NCBI GenBank assembly: GCA_938045195.1
Contig: CALINC010000139.1
Coordinates: 1-64,000 of the forward strand
Length of the DNA stretch: 64,000 bases
Direction of reading: 5' to 3'
Origin: an uncultured Treponema sp.
GTDB lineage: Bacteria; Spirochaetota; Spirochaetia; Treponematales; Treponemataceae
Program-made: the position numbers and the translations under genes
The notes under the pieces: generated by a model
What the model was told of the DNA's origin: nothing
The model's input: the letters and a program-made list of their open reading frames with translations, nothing else
The model's database searches: none
Part shown: one piece after another, positions 35,996 through 46,988 of the stretch
Numbering within the stretch: the stretch's first letter is position 1
Layout of the letters: every line of letters begins with the position of its first letter

Positions 35996-38900
35996 ATGGA
36001 TATTGTAAATAATCGGTATAGAATTGTAAAAAAACTTAATACTCATATAGCCAACAATATTGAGGAATTTTTAGCCTTAGATCTTTGGTCGCACGAAGAG
36101 GAAATTTCTTTAAAGGTAATCTCCGCTAAAGCTATTTCGGAAGAAGTTTTTTATTTTATAAAAGACGGATTTATCGTTATTTCCAGCTTTGACGGCACGT
36201 ACTATTTAAAAGACTATGGATTTGCTTGTTTGAATCTTCCTTTATCAAATTCTTTTTTAATTGATTCCGATGAAAAATTTTATATTTTTACGAGTGAATA
36301 TATTTCAAACGGTATTCCGTTATTGGTTTTTGCCCAATCGTGTTCAATAAAAGATATACTTGAGATAACCATCAATTTGTGCCGTGCGTTAACGTATATA
36401 AATAATGTTGGAATCAGCTATACCAGCTTAAAGCCGTGCGATATTTTTATCGTTAAAACAAAAACAGGTTTTAATGTAAAGATTAAAGATATTGTAACAA
36501 AAAAACTTGAAGATCCTTTTTCGGTTTATTTTTCCGAAGCAGACAGTCCTTTTTGGACTGACGGTGCATTAAAGATATTCGGTGAAATTATTATTTCAAT
36601 ATTGGCGGGAAGAGAGATTCAGAATAATTTTTTAGCTGCAATAAATGAGATAAAACGGAATTATAAAGGTAAACTAAATAAAGAAGATGCTTTAATATTG
36701 AATTGTTTGTGTTCCATTGCTAAAAAGGCAGTGAGTTTTAAGCCGGGTTCTAAAAAACTTAAGGTATGTATGCTGCTTCAGGATATAAACCAAAAATTGA
36801 ATACCGATTATATGATAAATACCATTCCTCCAATGCGGTGTTTAACGTTAAGACCGCGTATGGTAGGCAAACAAAATTATATAAAAAGCCTTTTACAATC
36901 TTTTAAAGAAATAAATTCTGGATATTCAGGAAAAAATATATTTATAGTAAAAGGTCCTTTAGGTACGGGAAAAACCCGTTTTTTAAAAGAAATTTTTTTT
37001 GAACTATCTTTAGAATATGCAAATATTTATTTCAATCATAGAATAAAAACCTATGGCTGTGAATATTTTTGGGAGGATTTTTTGGAGAAAGTCTTTTTAA
37101 ACTTCCATTCAAAGCAGCAAAATAATGCAACTAAAGATGCCATATTAAAAACAGTTCAGGATTTACGTATATTAAAAACGCAAAACGGCAATACTTATAA
37201 TTATGAGCATTTGAAGTTTAAGCTTTTTAATGAAGCAACGGACCTATTTTTTAAGCTGGTAAGTAATTCGTCAGGTTTTATTATTATAGACGATTTACAT
37301 CTTGCAGACGATTTTATTCTTGAAGTATTTTTATATTTGACAATGGAAATTACTAAAGTAAAAAAACTCGGAATTATTTTTTCTTATGATGAAATGGTTC
37401 AACCGCTTTCTATGAAGTTTGAAGCTTTTTTAAAAATACTTAAGCTTTCTAAAAATGTTGAGCACTTTAATTTGGAAAATTTTTCAGTTGATGAAACCAT
37501 TGCGGTGTTAAAAAATATATTACTGTTAAAATATTATCCGCGTGAGGTCGGAAAAGTTTTATATCGGCAAACTCAAGGTTCCCCTTTATTTATAGTTGAA
37601 ATAATTAAGGAATTGGTAGCTTTGCAATTTTTATATATCGATAAAGAAACGGGGATGTGGTATGTTTCCATCAATTTGAAGAATGAAGATATATCGGATA
37701 AAATTTCTAGAAATATTGGAGAGTCATTAAGAAATCAAGTTAATGCAGTTTCTCCTGTAGAGAAAAAAGCTATATTTATTATGGTTTTATTTCAGAACAC
37801 ATTTAGAAAAGAATATTTATATGCTCTGCTGCCTTTTTCGGCATCCACTATAGATAAAATTATTGACTCGCTTTTAAATAAATCGATTATATCCAAAATA
37901 TATAACTGTAATGAAGTTGAATATGCAATGTCAAATAGAATGCTTAAAAACATTTTATATAATGATATGACGTTTGAATTTAAGACGGAAAATCATAAAA
38001 AAATAAGTAAAATTTTGCAAAAATACGATGTGTTAAATAAAAATGAATTAATATGGCATTTGGAACAATCCGGAGATAATAAAACTACGGTAAAATATTA
38101 CATGGAAAATGTAGAAAAAAATCTTAAAAGTAAAAAACTGAATGAAGCTATTTTAAATTGTGAAAAAATTTTAACATTAATAAAGAATGATGAAGAACGA
38201 TGCCGTATACTTTTAAAAATAGCGGATTTTAATTATCAGCTTGGTGCTATAAATAAAGAACTACAAGTTCTTAATTCATTATCTGAAATTATTTCTAAAA
38301 TAAATAATGATGAAATTTTGTCATTATATTATTATCAATGGGCAAATTATGCATATATTAACGAAGACGCCGCCAAAGTTTTTCCTTATATGGAAAAGCA
38401 AGCTAAATTATATGAAAAATGTAAGTCCATTGAAATTTGCGTAAATTTACATGCCACAAAATGTATGTACCATAAACTTACACAAAACATAGAAAAATTA
38501 CAAATTGAAGCCGATGAAATTTTAAAACTTGCAGATACTAATGAAAAGTATTTACCGTATAAATGTGATGCGTTGATTTGTTATGGGTATATAAATTATA
38601 TAAATAAAAAATATAAAAGAGCTCTTAAAAATTATAAGGAAAGCAGAAAATTATCCATACAATGCCATTATATAAAATGCGAGATTGTAGCAACATATAA
38701 TATTTCGACAATATATTCTTTTATTGATACGGACATAAAGAAATCGCTTAGATATATGAGAATGCTTATTAGAAAATGCCGTCAACTGGATTTATTTTCT
38801 TTGGAGATTCTTACGTTATTAAATTATTCAATTACCCTGTCTGAAATTCATAATAATGAAGCAGCTTACAAATATGCGCAAGAAGCTTACCTCAAGGCTG

Positions 38901-41338
38901 AGGAAAACGATATAATTGCTTTTAAATTTACACGGATTGCAAATCTTATTAATATTACAAGAACCTTAAACAAGTACAATGAAATGTTTAAGTATCAAAG
39001 AAAAGCTCAAAAAATTTTACAAAAAGCAACCGGCGAAAATATTGAAAATATACTTGAGTTCAAATATGTGTATTATTATTTGTTGGCTGATATATATCAG
39101 GACTTATGCTACAATAAACTTTCTTATTATTTTTTGAAGCGAATGATAAAGTTAAAAGAATATAGGAAAACGGAAAGTTTAGCTCTTATGTATTTTAGAA
39201 TTGAAGCTATGCGGATTATTCTAAAAAAGAAGTCGAATATAGATACTCTGATAAAATATTTAGATTCTTATATACATCATATAAACGTCTATTTGCATAG
39301 TTACCGTATTAAAATAATTCCCCGTACACTCATTGACTCGATGCTTATTTTGACGATTGAGCGTCCTGATATTGATTTTAGTAAATTGATTGTTAAATTA
39401 CTTGAAACTCAAAACTTTTCCTCTAAAAATTTTCAACAGGCGATATTATATTATTTTGAATCGATCATAGATAAAAAAAATGAAGAAGTACTTTTGGCTA
39501 AAGCCTTGCAAATAGCCAAACATAAAGGGAATATTTTTTTTAATATAGTACTTAATATAAAATTGGGGCTTTTTTATAAAGATTCGGGGCAAGATGTTCC
39601 TGCTATTATGAATTTTTTAGAAGCTCAAAGCAAGATAGCTCTTATGTTTAAAAATATTCCGCGAAAGTATCATATCCATATATACAATAATTCTTTTTAT
39701 CATATCGCGTTTGACTATGTAAGAGAATTTCTTAACGGTAAAAATATATCTAAATTAAAATTATCTAAACCGAATGTTGCGGCTGACGAATTATACAAAA
39801 TTTTAAATTTATCTCATATTAAAATAATACGCAAAAATGTAGAATTTAAGCATGACCTGCTTTCGCTATTGCTGCGTGAGAACGGTTTTGACAACATGTC
39901 CTATTCCGATATGTTTAAAATTGACAATGCCGATTTTTTAATGCGTGAAAAAAAAATCATTCAATTTCTTTCTTTAAACCTTATAGCACCGCAGTATGGT
40001 CTATTTATATTAAATCAGCATAATGAGTTAAGCATATCCGTAATATCTTCTTCATTTTCAGATGACATAAAAACCCTATATGAGTTAATTATTAAGTTCG
40101 GTTATGATAGAATAGCAGACGTGCAAAAGATGTTTAATAAACCGTGCATGATTATTCCAATAGAACGGAAAAATGGTAACAGCTTTTTTTCGCTTTTAGG
40201 TTTTATGGTTTTTGTTTCTGAAAGTATTATAAATAATTTTTCAAAAGAAGGTAAACAGCTTTGTAAAAATTATGTTAATTTGCTGGCGATGATGATTGAA
40301 AGCAATAATTTTAGACAAGCTGCTTCATTTGATGTTTTAACCGGAGCATTGACAAGAAAAAATCTCGAAATAGCTTTAAAGAACATTTTAAAAAAATCGA
40401 GTAAGGCACAAACAAAATTTTCTATTTTACTTTATGACTTGGATAAATTTAAAAATGTAAATGATACGTATGGGCATCATATCGGGGATAAAGTTTTAAA
40501 GGCCATTGCGGATGCAATTTTTGAGAATTTAAATCAAGATCAAAAGCTGGGACGCTACGGAGGTGAAGAATTTGTTATAATTCTTCCTCAAATTGATAAA
40601 AATGCGGCGTTTGATTATGCCGAAAAATTTAGAAAAAAAATTGAGACGATACATTTTGAAGAAAAAAATTTAGAAATAACAATTAGCTTAGGAATTGCTT
40701 GTTATCCCGATGATGGTGAAACTATAACCGATTTGATACTTAAAGCTGATCAAGCTCTCTACAATGCAAAAAATACCGGTAGAAATAAATCATGTTTGTG
40801 GTCTTACGGGCTTGCAAAAAAACAAAAATTTGCGGGCATAGTCGGCGGCGGGCATTTAGTTTCAAATGAAGCCGTATATTCCGAAGTAATTTTTGCAGCC
40901 ATAGAACTTGTAGAAATTTCTAAGATGAAACAGCAAAGGAAAAAAATGTTTTCGGACTTTTTATTTAAACTTACGAGAATTTTTAATTCGGAAAATTGTG
41001 CAATTATTCTCAGTATAAAAAATGCAAAAACTTCTATTCCAAAATTTCATATTGCAGCAAAATTAGGTTTTGATGTATATAAAATAAATAAAGACTTGAC
41101 GAATTCGGTATTGAACGGCGATGCGGAAATTTGTCAAATTGATTGGGATAATATTGCCGGTAAAAACATTATTACACATATTCCCGAATGGAACTCGATT
41201 ATGATTACTCCTCTGATAAAAAACGGTACGATAGTGGGGGCGGTATATTTGGCAACGCCTGAAAAAAAACATGAATTTAATTCAGATAATTTAAGTTTAT
41301 TACGTTTTTTTGCAGATATTATTTCTGCAAATATTTAA
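35996..41338 (+). CDS. Pseudokinase-AAA ATPase-TPR-GGDEF-GAF giant signalling protein
   Basis: A 1,780-residue cytoplasmic protein. Residues 1-280 resemble a Ser/Thr kinase (start NNRYRIVKKL, a Lys in EEISLKVIS), but the catalytic loop is SYTSLKPCDIF and the DFG is replaced by KDI, so it is a likely pseudokinase. An AAA/MalT-like NTPase has Walker A KGPLGTGKT (about 320) and Walker B FIIIDDLHLAD (about 430). TPR-like helical repeats fill about 650-1240. A GGDEF domain (about 1445-1602) has an active GGEEF (about 1521); the RxxD inhibitory site is absent (NQDQ). A GAF-like domain ends the protein. I start at MDIVNN because the paralogue begins MDILNN. It probably makes c-di-GMP in response to an unknown signal. 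Confidence 0.82.
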   Translation: MDIVNNRYRIVKKLNTHIANNIEEFLALDLWSHEEEISLKVISAKAISEEVFYFIKDGFIVISSFDGTYYLKDYGFACLNLPLSNSFLIDSDEKFYIFTSEYISNGIPLLVFAQSCSIKDILEITINLCRALTYINNVGISYTSLKPCDIFIVKTKTGFNVKIKDIVTKKLEDPFSVYFSEADSPFWTDGALKIFGEIIISILAGREIQNNFLAAINEIKRNYKGKLNKEDALILNCLCSIAKKAVSFKPGSKKLKVCMLLQDINQKLNTDYMINTIPPMRCLTLRPRMVGKQNYIKSLLQSFKEINSGYSGKNIFIVKGPLGTGKTRFLKEIFFELSLEYANIYFNHRIKTYGCEYFWEDFLEKVFLNFHSKQQNNATKDAILKTVQDLRILKTQNGNTYNYEHLKFKLFNEATDLFFKLVSNSSGFIIIDDLHLADDFILEVFLYLTMEITKVKKLGIIFSYDEMVQPLSMKFEAFLKILKLSKNVEHFNLENFSVDETIAVLKNILLLKYYPREVGKVLYRQTQGSPLFIVEIIKELVALQFLYIDKETGMWYVSINLKNEDISDKISRNIGESLRNQVNAVSPVEKKAIFIMVLFQNTFRKEYLYALLPFSASTIDKIIDSLLNKSIISKIYNCNEVEYAMSNRMLKNILYNDMTFEFKTENHKKISKILQKYDVLNKNELIWHLEQSGDNKTTVKYYMENVEKNLKSKKLNEAILNCEKILTLIKNDEERCRILLKIADFNYQLGAINKELQVLNSLSEIISKINNDEILSLYYYQWANYAYINEDAAKVFPYMEKQAKLYEKCKSIEICVNLHATKCMYHKLTQNIEKLQIEADEILKLADTNEKYLPYKCDALICYGYINYINKKYKRALKNYKESRKLSIQCHYIKCEIVATYNISTIYSFIDTDIKKSLRYMRMLIRKCRQLDLFSLEILTLLNYSITLSEIHNNEAAYKYAQEAYLKAEENDIIAFKFTRIANLINITRTLNKYNEMFKYQRKAQKILQKATGENIENILEFKYVYYYLLADIYQDLCYNKLSYYFLKRMIKLKEYRKTESLALMYFRIEAMRIILKKKSNIDTLIKYLDSYIHHINVYLHSYRIKIIPRTLIDSMLILTIERPDIDFSKLIVKLLETQNFSSKNFQQAILYYFESIIDKKNEEVLLAKALQIAKHKGNIFFNIVLNIKLGLFYKDSGQDVPAIMNFLEAQSKIALMFKNIPRKYHIHIYNNSFYHIAFDYVREFLNGKNISKLKLSKPNVAADELYKILNLSHIKIIRKNVEFKHDLLSLLLRENGFDNMSYSDMFKIDNADFLMREKKIIQFLSLNLIAPQYGLFILNQHNELSISVISSSFSDDIKTLYELIIKFGYDRIADVQKMFNKPCMIIPIERKNGNSFFSLLGFMVFVSESIINNFSKEGKQLCKNYVNLLAMMIESNNFRQAASFDVLTGALTRKNLEIALKNILKKSSKAQTKFSILLYDLDKFKNVNDTYGHHIGDKVLKAIADAIFENLNQDQKLGRYGGEEFVIILPQIDKNAAFDYAEKFRKKIETIHFEEKNLEITISLGIACYPDDGETITDLILKADQALYNAKNTGRNKSCLWSYGLAKKQKFAGIVGGGHLVSNEAVYSEVIFAAIELVEISKMKQQRKKMFSDFLFKLTRIFNSENCAIILSIKNAKTSIPKFHIAAKLGFDVYKINKDLTNSVLNGDAEICQIDWDNIAGKNIITHIPEWNSIMITPLIKNGTIVGAVYLATPEKKHEFNSDNLSLLRFFADIISANI

Positions 41339-41348
41339 AGGTTGTGCT

Positions 41349-44300
41349 ATGGATATACTTAATAACCGTTATAGGATTATAGAAGAATTTCCTCAAGAAA
41401 CAAAAAATCTTCACTGTTTTTTAGTAGAAGATTTGTGGAACCTTGAATTACCTTGGTTTGAATTAAAGATGGTAAAGGCTCCTTCAATTGAAGCTGCTTT
41501 TATGGATTTTTTACGGGATAAGTTTTTTCTAATAAAAAAAATTGATTGCAGTTTGTTTTTACCTATATATGATTTTACAAGACTTTTTAATATTGATGGA
41601 ACAGCGGTTTCTGAAGATTTATATATCTATACTCATGAATATATTAAAAATAAAGTGCTGCTTTTAGAATTTTTAAAAACCGCTTCAGCCGAAGAAATTT
41701 TAAGTATTATAATTTTTATTTGCAGAGGCTTAAATTATATTTGTAATTATGGATTGGAGTGTATTGATTTTAAATTAGATAACATATATGTTATGCGGGA
41801 AAATAAAAAAATGTATTTACGCATAAAAGATGTTATTACATTAAAGCTCAATGATTCTATGGAAATTATCGGAAGCGATAATGCCGCTGTAGAAAAATTT
41901 GAATACGCCCCGAATGTTTTAAAAAATATATTTTTGTCCGTACTCAAAGGTCAAGATCTGAAAAATATTGACGACGGCGGATATAAAGCGATAAAAGCTC
42001 GTTATTTTTTGAGTGATATTTCTGATGCAGATAAAAAAATATTTACGTGTTTATTTAATATTTGTGATAAATTATATCAATATGAAAGAAAAAAAAGAAA
42101 CTATTTATTTTATCAGATTATTCAAGATATAAATAAAGAATTGAATACGGAATTTTTTATTGGCTGCGGGTTAGCCTATAATGAAAATATGATTGAATTA
42201 AAACCCATAGGGCGATATGCCGATAAAAAACAATTGCGTTCATATTTTTATGATTTACAAAATAATAAACCCCAAAACAATATATTTTTTATTACTGCAC
42301 AATTAGGTTCCGGAAAAACTAATTTTTTAACCGAACTTAATTTTTTGTTTTTGCTGGAAAAATGTAATGTATTTTATATTCCAAGCCTTGACGGCTTTGA
42401 TGAAGAACAATTCTTTTTGCATATAATGCGTAATGTGTTATTAAATTTTTCTTCAAGTGAGAATAATTTATCGGAACGGGAGATTCAAGAGGGTATTGCA
42501 TTTATAACAGCAGAAAATCAAAGTGCAGATAAAATGGATATGATAAAATATAAATTGGTAAATCGTATTTCAAATTTATTATTAGAAAAAAAATCACCCG
42601 AAATGACAATATTTATTGTAGATGATATTCATTTGGCATCTAATTTTATATTAGACATACTGTTATATCTGGCTATTGAAAGTGTACATCATAAAAAAGT
42701 TATGCTGATATTTTCTTATGATGAATTCGGAATTAGCCAAAATGCGTATGCTCAAAGGTTTGTTGATATTTTGATAAATCAAAACACGACAAAAAAAATA
42801 AACTTATCCAATTTAACGGAAGATGAAACAGGCTTGCTGATACGGTATTTAATGGATGTAAGACGTGTACCTGAACTTTTAATTAAAAAAATATATTCAC
42901 ACACATCCGGCAATCCTTTATTTGTTACTGAAATATTAAAAGAATTGATTTATAACGGTGATGTAAAAAAGGATAAGATAACCGATGTTTGTGAATTATC
43001 AAGTAATATGTTAGATTCTTCTTTTTCAATTCAAATTTCTCCGAATATTGAACAAGCTATCGAAAACCGCATTAAAAATTTAAGTACCGAAGAGCGTTCG
43101 CTTTTAAATGCAATGAGTGTTTTTCAAAATACTTTTACTTTCGATGAAATTTTGCGGGTAATTAATTTAAATAAAAAAGTTGTAGAAAAATATTTCTTTA
43201 AATTTTTAGAAAATAATATAATTACGGAAATTGAGTCTACGCATATCCAAGAATATAGTATTGTAAATAAGATACTTCAAAGAACGTTGTATTCACAAAT
43301 AGATTTTTTGTACAAAGTTGAAATCCACAAAAAAATAATGGGTTTAATAAAAGAAAACTCCGAGCTTGCCGTTATGGAATTTATATGGCATGCCGAAGGA
43401 GCTGACCTCCTTGAAGAAGCTGTTGAATATTGTATTAAAAACGAACCGGTGATAAAAAAGATTTACAGTCCTAACGCGTATATTTCTATTTTTGAAAAAA
43501 TATATACATTTATTACTGACGATAATGTTGATACGCAATTATATGTATTACTGCTTATTATGGATATTTATCTTGATATAGAAAACGTGTTTGAATGCAT
43601 AAATAAAATATTGCAAGCTGAAACATTATTGCAAAAAGGTGTATCGGATAACAGTTTGCTTGCATTATTATATATTACAAAAATAAATTATGAAATATTA
43701 ATTAATTCCGATGTTAAGTTAATAGCAAAAATATTACAGTCTGCCGAAGAAACTGTAAAAAAACTAGAAGATAAATTTGTTTATTTGTCATTGCTTAAAG
43801 CCAAGACAAAATTTTTGCAGTACAGTAACAGATATTCGGAATGTATTGAAACTGCAAAAGAACTTATAGCACTTTGCGGTAACTCTATAAATACTCAATC
43901 TTTAAAAGCAGCGGCATTATTGGAGTTAGGAAAAGGATATTATTTTTCAGAGCGTTATGAGTTAGCGGAAAAAACATATCTTGAAGCTATAAAAATAGCT
44001 TCGAAAGTTTCAAACTTTAAAGTTAAAAATGCTGCATATAACAATCTTGCAATTATTTACGGTAATATCCGGCATGATTTTTATTTAGCATTGAAATATT
44101 ATGACAGCGCAATAAATGGAAATGAGAGTTATAGTAATATTTCAGTTCAAGTATTGGCTATGTTAAATTCTTGTATTATAAATGCTTTCTTGGGTAATTA
44201 TCTTGATGCTTATAATATGTGTTTATCTGCAATAAAAAAAATAAAACAAAATCAACTGTATAATCGCTATTTATTTGCATATACATTATTATATGAGTTT

Positions 44301-46646
44301 TTACTTTTATTTGGAAAATATGATGCTGCTAGTGCATGTAAACTGAGGATTGAAAATTTATTAAATGATATTAGAATTCCGCAGCGGATTTCATATAAAA
44401 ATTCTTATACTCAAGAGTCAGCGAAACTTGCCGCTGCGTTTGGTGAATATAACAATGAAAAAATATTATTGGAAAGAACCCTTGCGACGGATGCTTTTAC
44501 TTTTGAAATAAGAAAAATATTTTTAGAAGCAAGTTTGGAAATAAACAAATTAATAAGCGGCGAAAAAGACGATATATCCATACTTGAAGCGTATTATACA
44601 CAGATGTTTTGCAGTAAATATGCCAAAACGCTGTATGTAGTATTTTATAATATCCTCGAATCATTATCACAGCTTGTTGTAATGCGCAGGGATATTGATT
44701 TTTCTCCTATATTAAAATATATTGCAAAAACAGATATTTCAATTTATTCCGATACTCTGCATGGAATAGTTAATTTTCTGTTATCATTTTTTGATAAAGA
44801 AAATGCAGAACAATATTTGCTTAAAGCTAATTTGCAACACTCAATAAATTTAAACCATACCATAAATATCAACACAGAACTTGCTTTATTGTATTTAAGT
44901 CAGGGTAATATTGATCTGAGTGCCGTAAAATTTATTGAAGTTCAAAAATCAATTTGTCTTATTATGAAGTCAATACCCAATGAAAAACAGCTTGCTTTTT
45001 TTAATGCTCATAATTATGGTTTAGCTTTTATTGTTGTAAAAGATTGTTTGGAAAAAAAATTAAAATCCAACTATCTGAATTATAAAAAAAATTTTACATT
45101 TCAAGAGATGCAAAGAGCATTAGCAACGGATTTCGTTACTATCTTTAAGAATAATCCCGGCTTTATGAATAGCATCGTTACAAAACTAAAAAACACGACT
45201 AAATTTAAAAATAAAACTTTAGATGATGTTATAAAAAAATTTTCAAATAACTTTTTAAAAAATATAAAGACACTTTTGGAATTTGCTGAAATAAATTTAC
45301 TTGCAACCGATAGTAATATATTTATTGTTGATTCTGATAATAATATAAACCCACTGTTTAAATTCGGCAAAAATAAAATTATAGAAAAAATTGCGCAGCT
45401 TTTAAAAAATTCGAATTATGATATTGAGAACGTTTCAAAACATCAAGCACTTCCTGCAAATATAATTGTGCCGATATATCCATTAAATTATGATAATGCT
45501 GAAACGGATGTAATTGCATATATTATATTTGTTTCAAATCGGGACATAAATACATGTACTGAGGTGGAATTTAATTTATGTAGAAGTTTAAAAAATATTT
45601 TTACGTTTTTGATTGAAAGTTATAAATTACAGCAAGATGCTTCAACGGATAAACTTACATCCGCTTTAACGAGAAAATATACGGAAACGGCTTTAAATGA
45701 ATTGTTTTTATTATCAAAACAGACAGGAAAACCGTTTTCAATTTTAATGTATGATTTGGATCATTTTAAAATTATAAATGATACATACGGGCATCAATTA
45801 GGAGATGTTGTATTAAAGGGAATTGCAGCTGCAACAATGCAAGTTTTACACCATGAACAAATTCTTGGGCGTTTCGGCGGTGAAGAATTTATAATTTTAC
45901 TGCCCGAACTTAATGCAAAAGAGGCTTATGTAATAGCAGAAAAAATACGTAAACAAGTTGAGCTTTTAACATTTGATAATCGGGATGTAAAAATAACCGT
46001 AAGTATTGGTGTCGTGTCTTATCCTCAGCATGCAGCTACACCTTATGACCTTTTATTAAAAGTAGACCAAGCATTGTATAATGCAAAAAACAGCGGAAGG
46101 AATAGCGTTTGCATTTGGCAAGAGGGGCTTGCTTATACCGAAAAAAAAGCCGATAGACTGGCAGGTATTATCACCGGGCATTCTTCTATCGACGTTAAAA
46201 ATAGTCTACTATTTAACGAAATCACCGCTTCAATACGGAAAAATATGACTAAATCGGAACGGCTTACTTTTTGTTTGGCAAAAATAAAAGAAGTGATGGC
46301 TGTAGATACGGCTCTTATTATTCCGGTAAAAGGATGCAAAGCGGCAGCAAATATTTTGAAAGTACCGTCCCATGAAGATTCCGGTTTTAAATTGAATAAC
46401 GCATTTATTAAAAATGTAATTAATTCAAAAACGGGAATGTTCCAAATTGACTGGGACAATATAGCCGGCAAAAATAAAATGATCGGTATACCGACTTGGA
46501 ATTCGGTATTGATTACGCCTGTTATTTATGGTGAAAAAATTAAAGCACTTCTTTACCTCATCAGTTCGATTCGAGGGAAAGAATTTTCTGCAAATGATTT
46601 AAATATGGCTAATTTTCTTGCTTCTTGTATTGCGGCATTTTTTTAA
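41349..46646 (+). CDS. Second pseudokinase-AAA ATPase-TPR-GGDEF-GAF giant paralogue
   Basis: A 1,765-residue tandem paralogue of the preceding protein, starting 10 nt after it. The start region is NNRYRIIEEF. The kinase-like domain keeps IDFKLDNIY, closer to an active catalytic loop, but again lacks HRD and DFG. NTPase motifs are Walker A TAQLGSGKT (about 317) and Walker B TIFIVDDIHLA. The GGDEF domain has GGEEF (about 1510) without an RxxD inhibitory site. The C-terminal GAF-like domain shares QIDWDNIAGKN with its partner. Overall the two are recognisably alike along their full length yet strongly diverged, which indicates an old duplication. They are almost certainly co-transcribed. Confidence 0.82.
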   Translation: MDILNNRYRIIEEFPQETKNLHCFLVEDLWNLELPWFELKMVKAPSIEAAFMDFLRDKFFLIKKIDCSLFLPIYDFTRLFNIDGTAVSEDLYIYTHEYIKNKVLLLEFLKTASAEEILSIIIFICRGLNYICNYGLECIDFKLDNIYVMRENKKMYLRIKDVITLKLNDSMEIIGSDNAAVEKFEYAPNVLKNIFLSVLKGQDLKNIDDGGYKAIKARYFLSDISDADKKIFTCLFNICDKLYQYERKKRNYLFYQIIQDINKELNTEFFIGCGLAYNENMIELKPIGRYADKKQLRSYFYDLQNNKPQNNIFFITAQLGSGKTNFLTELNFLFLLEKCNVFYIPSLDGFDEEQFFLHIMRNVLLNFSSSENNLSEREIQEGIAFITAENQSADKMDMIKYKLVNRISNLLLEKKSPEMTIFIVDDIHLASNFILDILLYLAIESVHHKKVMLIFSYDEFGISQNAYAQRFVDILINQNTTKKINLSNLTEDETGLLIRYLMDVRRVPELLIKKIYSHTSGNPLFVTEILKELIYNGDVKKDKITDVCELSSNMLDSSFSIQISPNIEQAIENRIKNLSTEERSLLNAMSVFQNTFTFDEILRVINLNKKVVEKYFFKFLENNIITEIESTHIQEYSIVNKILQRTLYSQIDFLYKVEIHKKIMGLIKENSELAVMEFIWHAEGADLLEEAVEYCIKNEPVIKKIYSPNAYISIFEKIYTFITDDNVDTQLYVLLLIMDIYLDIENVFECINKILQAETLLQKGVSDNSLLALLYITKINYEILINSDVKLIAKILQSAEETVKKLEDKFVYLSLLKAKTKFLQYSNRYSECIETAKELIALCGNSINTQSLKAAALLELGKGYYFSERYELAEKTYLEAIKIASKVSNFKVKNAAYNNLAIIYGNIRHDFYLALKYYDSAINGNESYSNISVQVLAMLNSCIINAFLGNYLDAYNMCLSAIKKIKQNQLYNRYLFAYTLLYEFLLLFGKYDAASACKLRIENLLNDIRIPQRISYKNSYTQESAKLAAAFGEYNNEKILLERTLATDAFTFEIRKIFLEASLEINKLISGEKDDISILEAYYTQMFCSKYAKTLYVVFYNILESLSQLVVMRRDIDFSPILKYIAKTDISIYSDTLHGIVNFLLSFFDKENAEQYLLKANLQHSINLNHTININTELALLYLSQGNIDLSAVKFIEVQKSICLIMKSIPNEKQLAFFNAHNYGLAFIVVKDCLEKKLKSNYLNYKKNFTFQEMQRALATDFVTIFKNNPGFMNSIVTKLKNTTKFKNKTLDDVIKKFSNNFLKNIKTLLEFAEINLLATDSNIFIVDSDNNINPLFKFGKNKIIEKIAQLLKNSNYDIENVSKHQALPANIIVPIYPLNYDNAETDVIAYIIFVSNRDINTCTEVEFNLCRSLKNIFTFLIESYKLQQDASTDKLTSALTRKYTETALNELFLLSKQTGKPFSILMYDLDHFKIINDTYGHQLGDVVLKGIAAATMQVLHHEQILGRFGGEEFIILLPELNAKEAYVIAEKIRKQVELLTFDNRDVKITVSIGVVSYPQHAATPYDLLLKVDQALYNAKNSGRNSVCIWQEGLAYTEKKADRLAGIITGHSSIDVKNSLLFNEITASIRKNMTKSERLTFCLAKIKEVMAVDTALIIPVKGCKAAANILKVPSHEDSGFKLNNAFIKNVINSKTGMFQIDWDNIAGKNKMIGIPTWNSVLITPVIYGEKIKALLYLISSIRGKEFSANDLNMANFLASCIAAFF

Positions 46647-46690
46647 CGGTATAAAAATAGAAGATTGTGTATGTATTGTTTGAAAGAGAG

Positions 46691-46762
46691 TCGGGCAGGG
46701 GGGATTTGAACCCCCGACTTCTTGGTCCCGAACCAAGCGCGCTACCCCTGCGCTACTGCCCG
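46691..46762 (-). tRNA. tRNA-Pro (anticodon CGG)
   Basis: Reading the minus strand, a 7-bp acceptor stem CGGGCAG/CTGCCCG, a D arm, an anticodon stem CTTGG/CCAAG with loop TTCGGGA (anticodon CGG, reading CCG), and a T arm with GGTTCAAAT are all present. The discriminator is A. CCA is not encoded, in keeping with the CCA-adding enzyme gene at 52837-54183. Confidence 0.93.
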
Positions 46763-46795
46763 TTTGTGCGATTTATCTTAACGATTATAAAATAA

Positions 46796-46821
46796 AAGCT
46801 CACCACTTGCGCGGTGAGCTT
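46796..46821 (-). terminator. Intrinsic terminator after tRNA-Asp
   Basis: A 9-bp stem AAGCTCACC/GGTGAGCTT with an 8-nt loop, followed on the minus strand by TTATTTTAT. It lies 3 nt after the 3' end of tRNA-Asp. Confidence 0.8.
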
Positions 46822-46824
46822 CTT

Positions 46825-46899
46825 CGGGAGCGACGGGGCTCGAACCCGCGATCTCCGGCGTGACAGGCCAGCGCGATAAACCAGCTTCGCTACGCCCCC
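46825..46899 (-). tRNA. tRNA-Asp (anticodon GTC)
   Basis: Minus strand: acceptor stem GGGGGCG paired with CGCTCCC (one G-U), D arm, anticodon stem CTGGC/GCCGG with loop CTGTCAC (anticodon GTC, reading GAC), and T arm with GGTTCGAGC. The discriminator is G, as is usual for tRNA-Asp. CCA is not encoded. Confidence 0.93.
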
Positions 46900-46988
46900 A
46901 TTGATTTGACCATTTTATCAAAAGCGGAATAAAATGTCAATAGCTTTTAATAAAATTATGTGATTTTTTAACTGAATTTCGGCAGATT

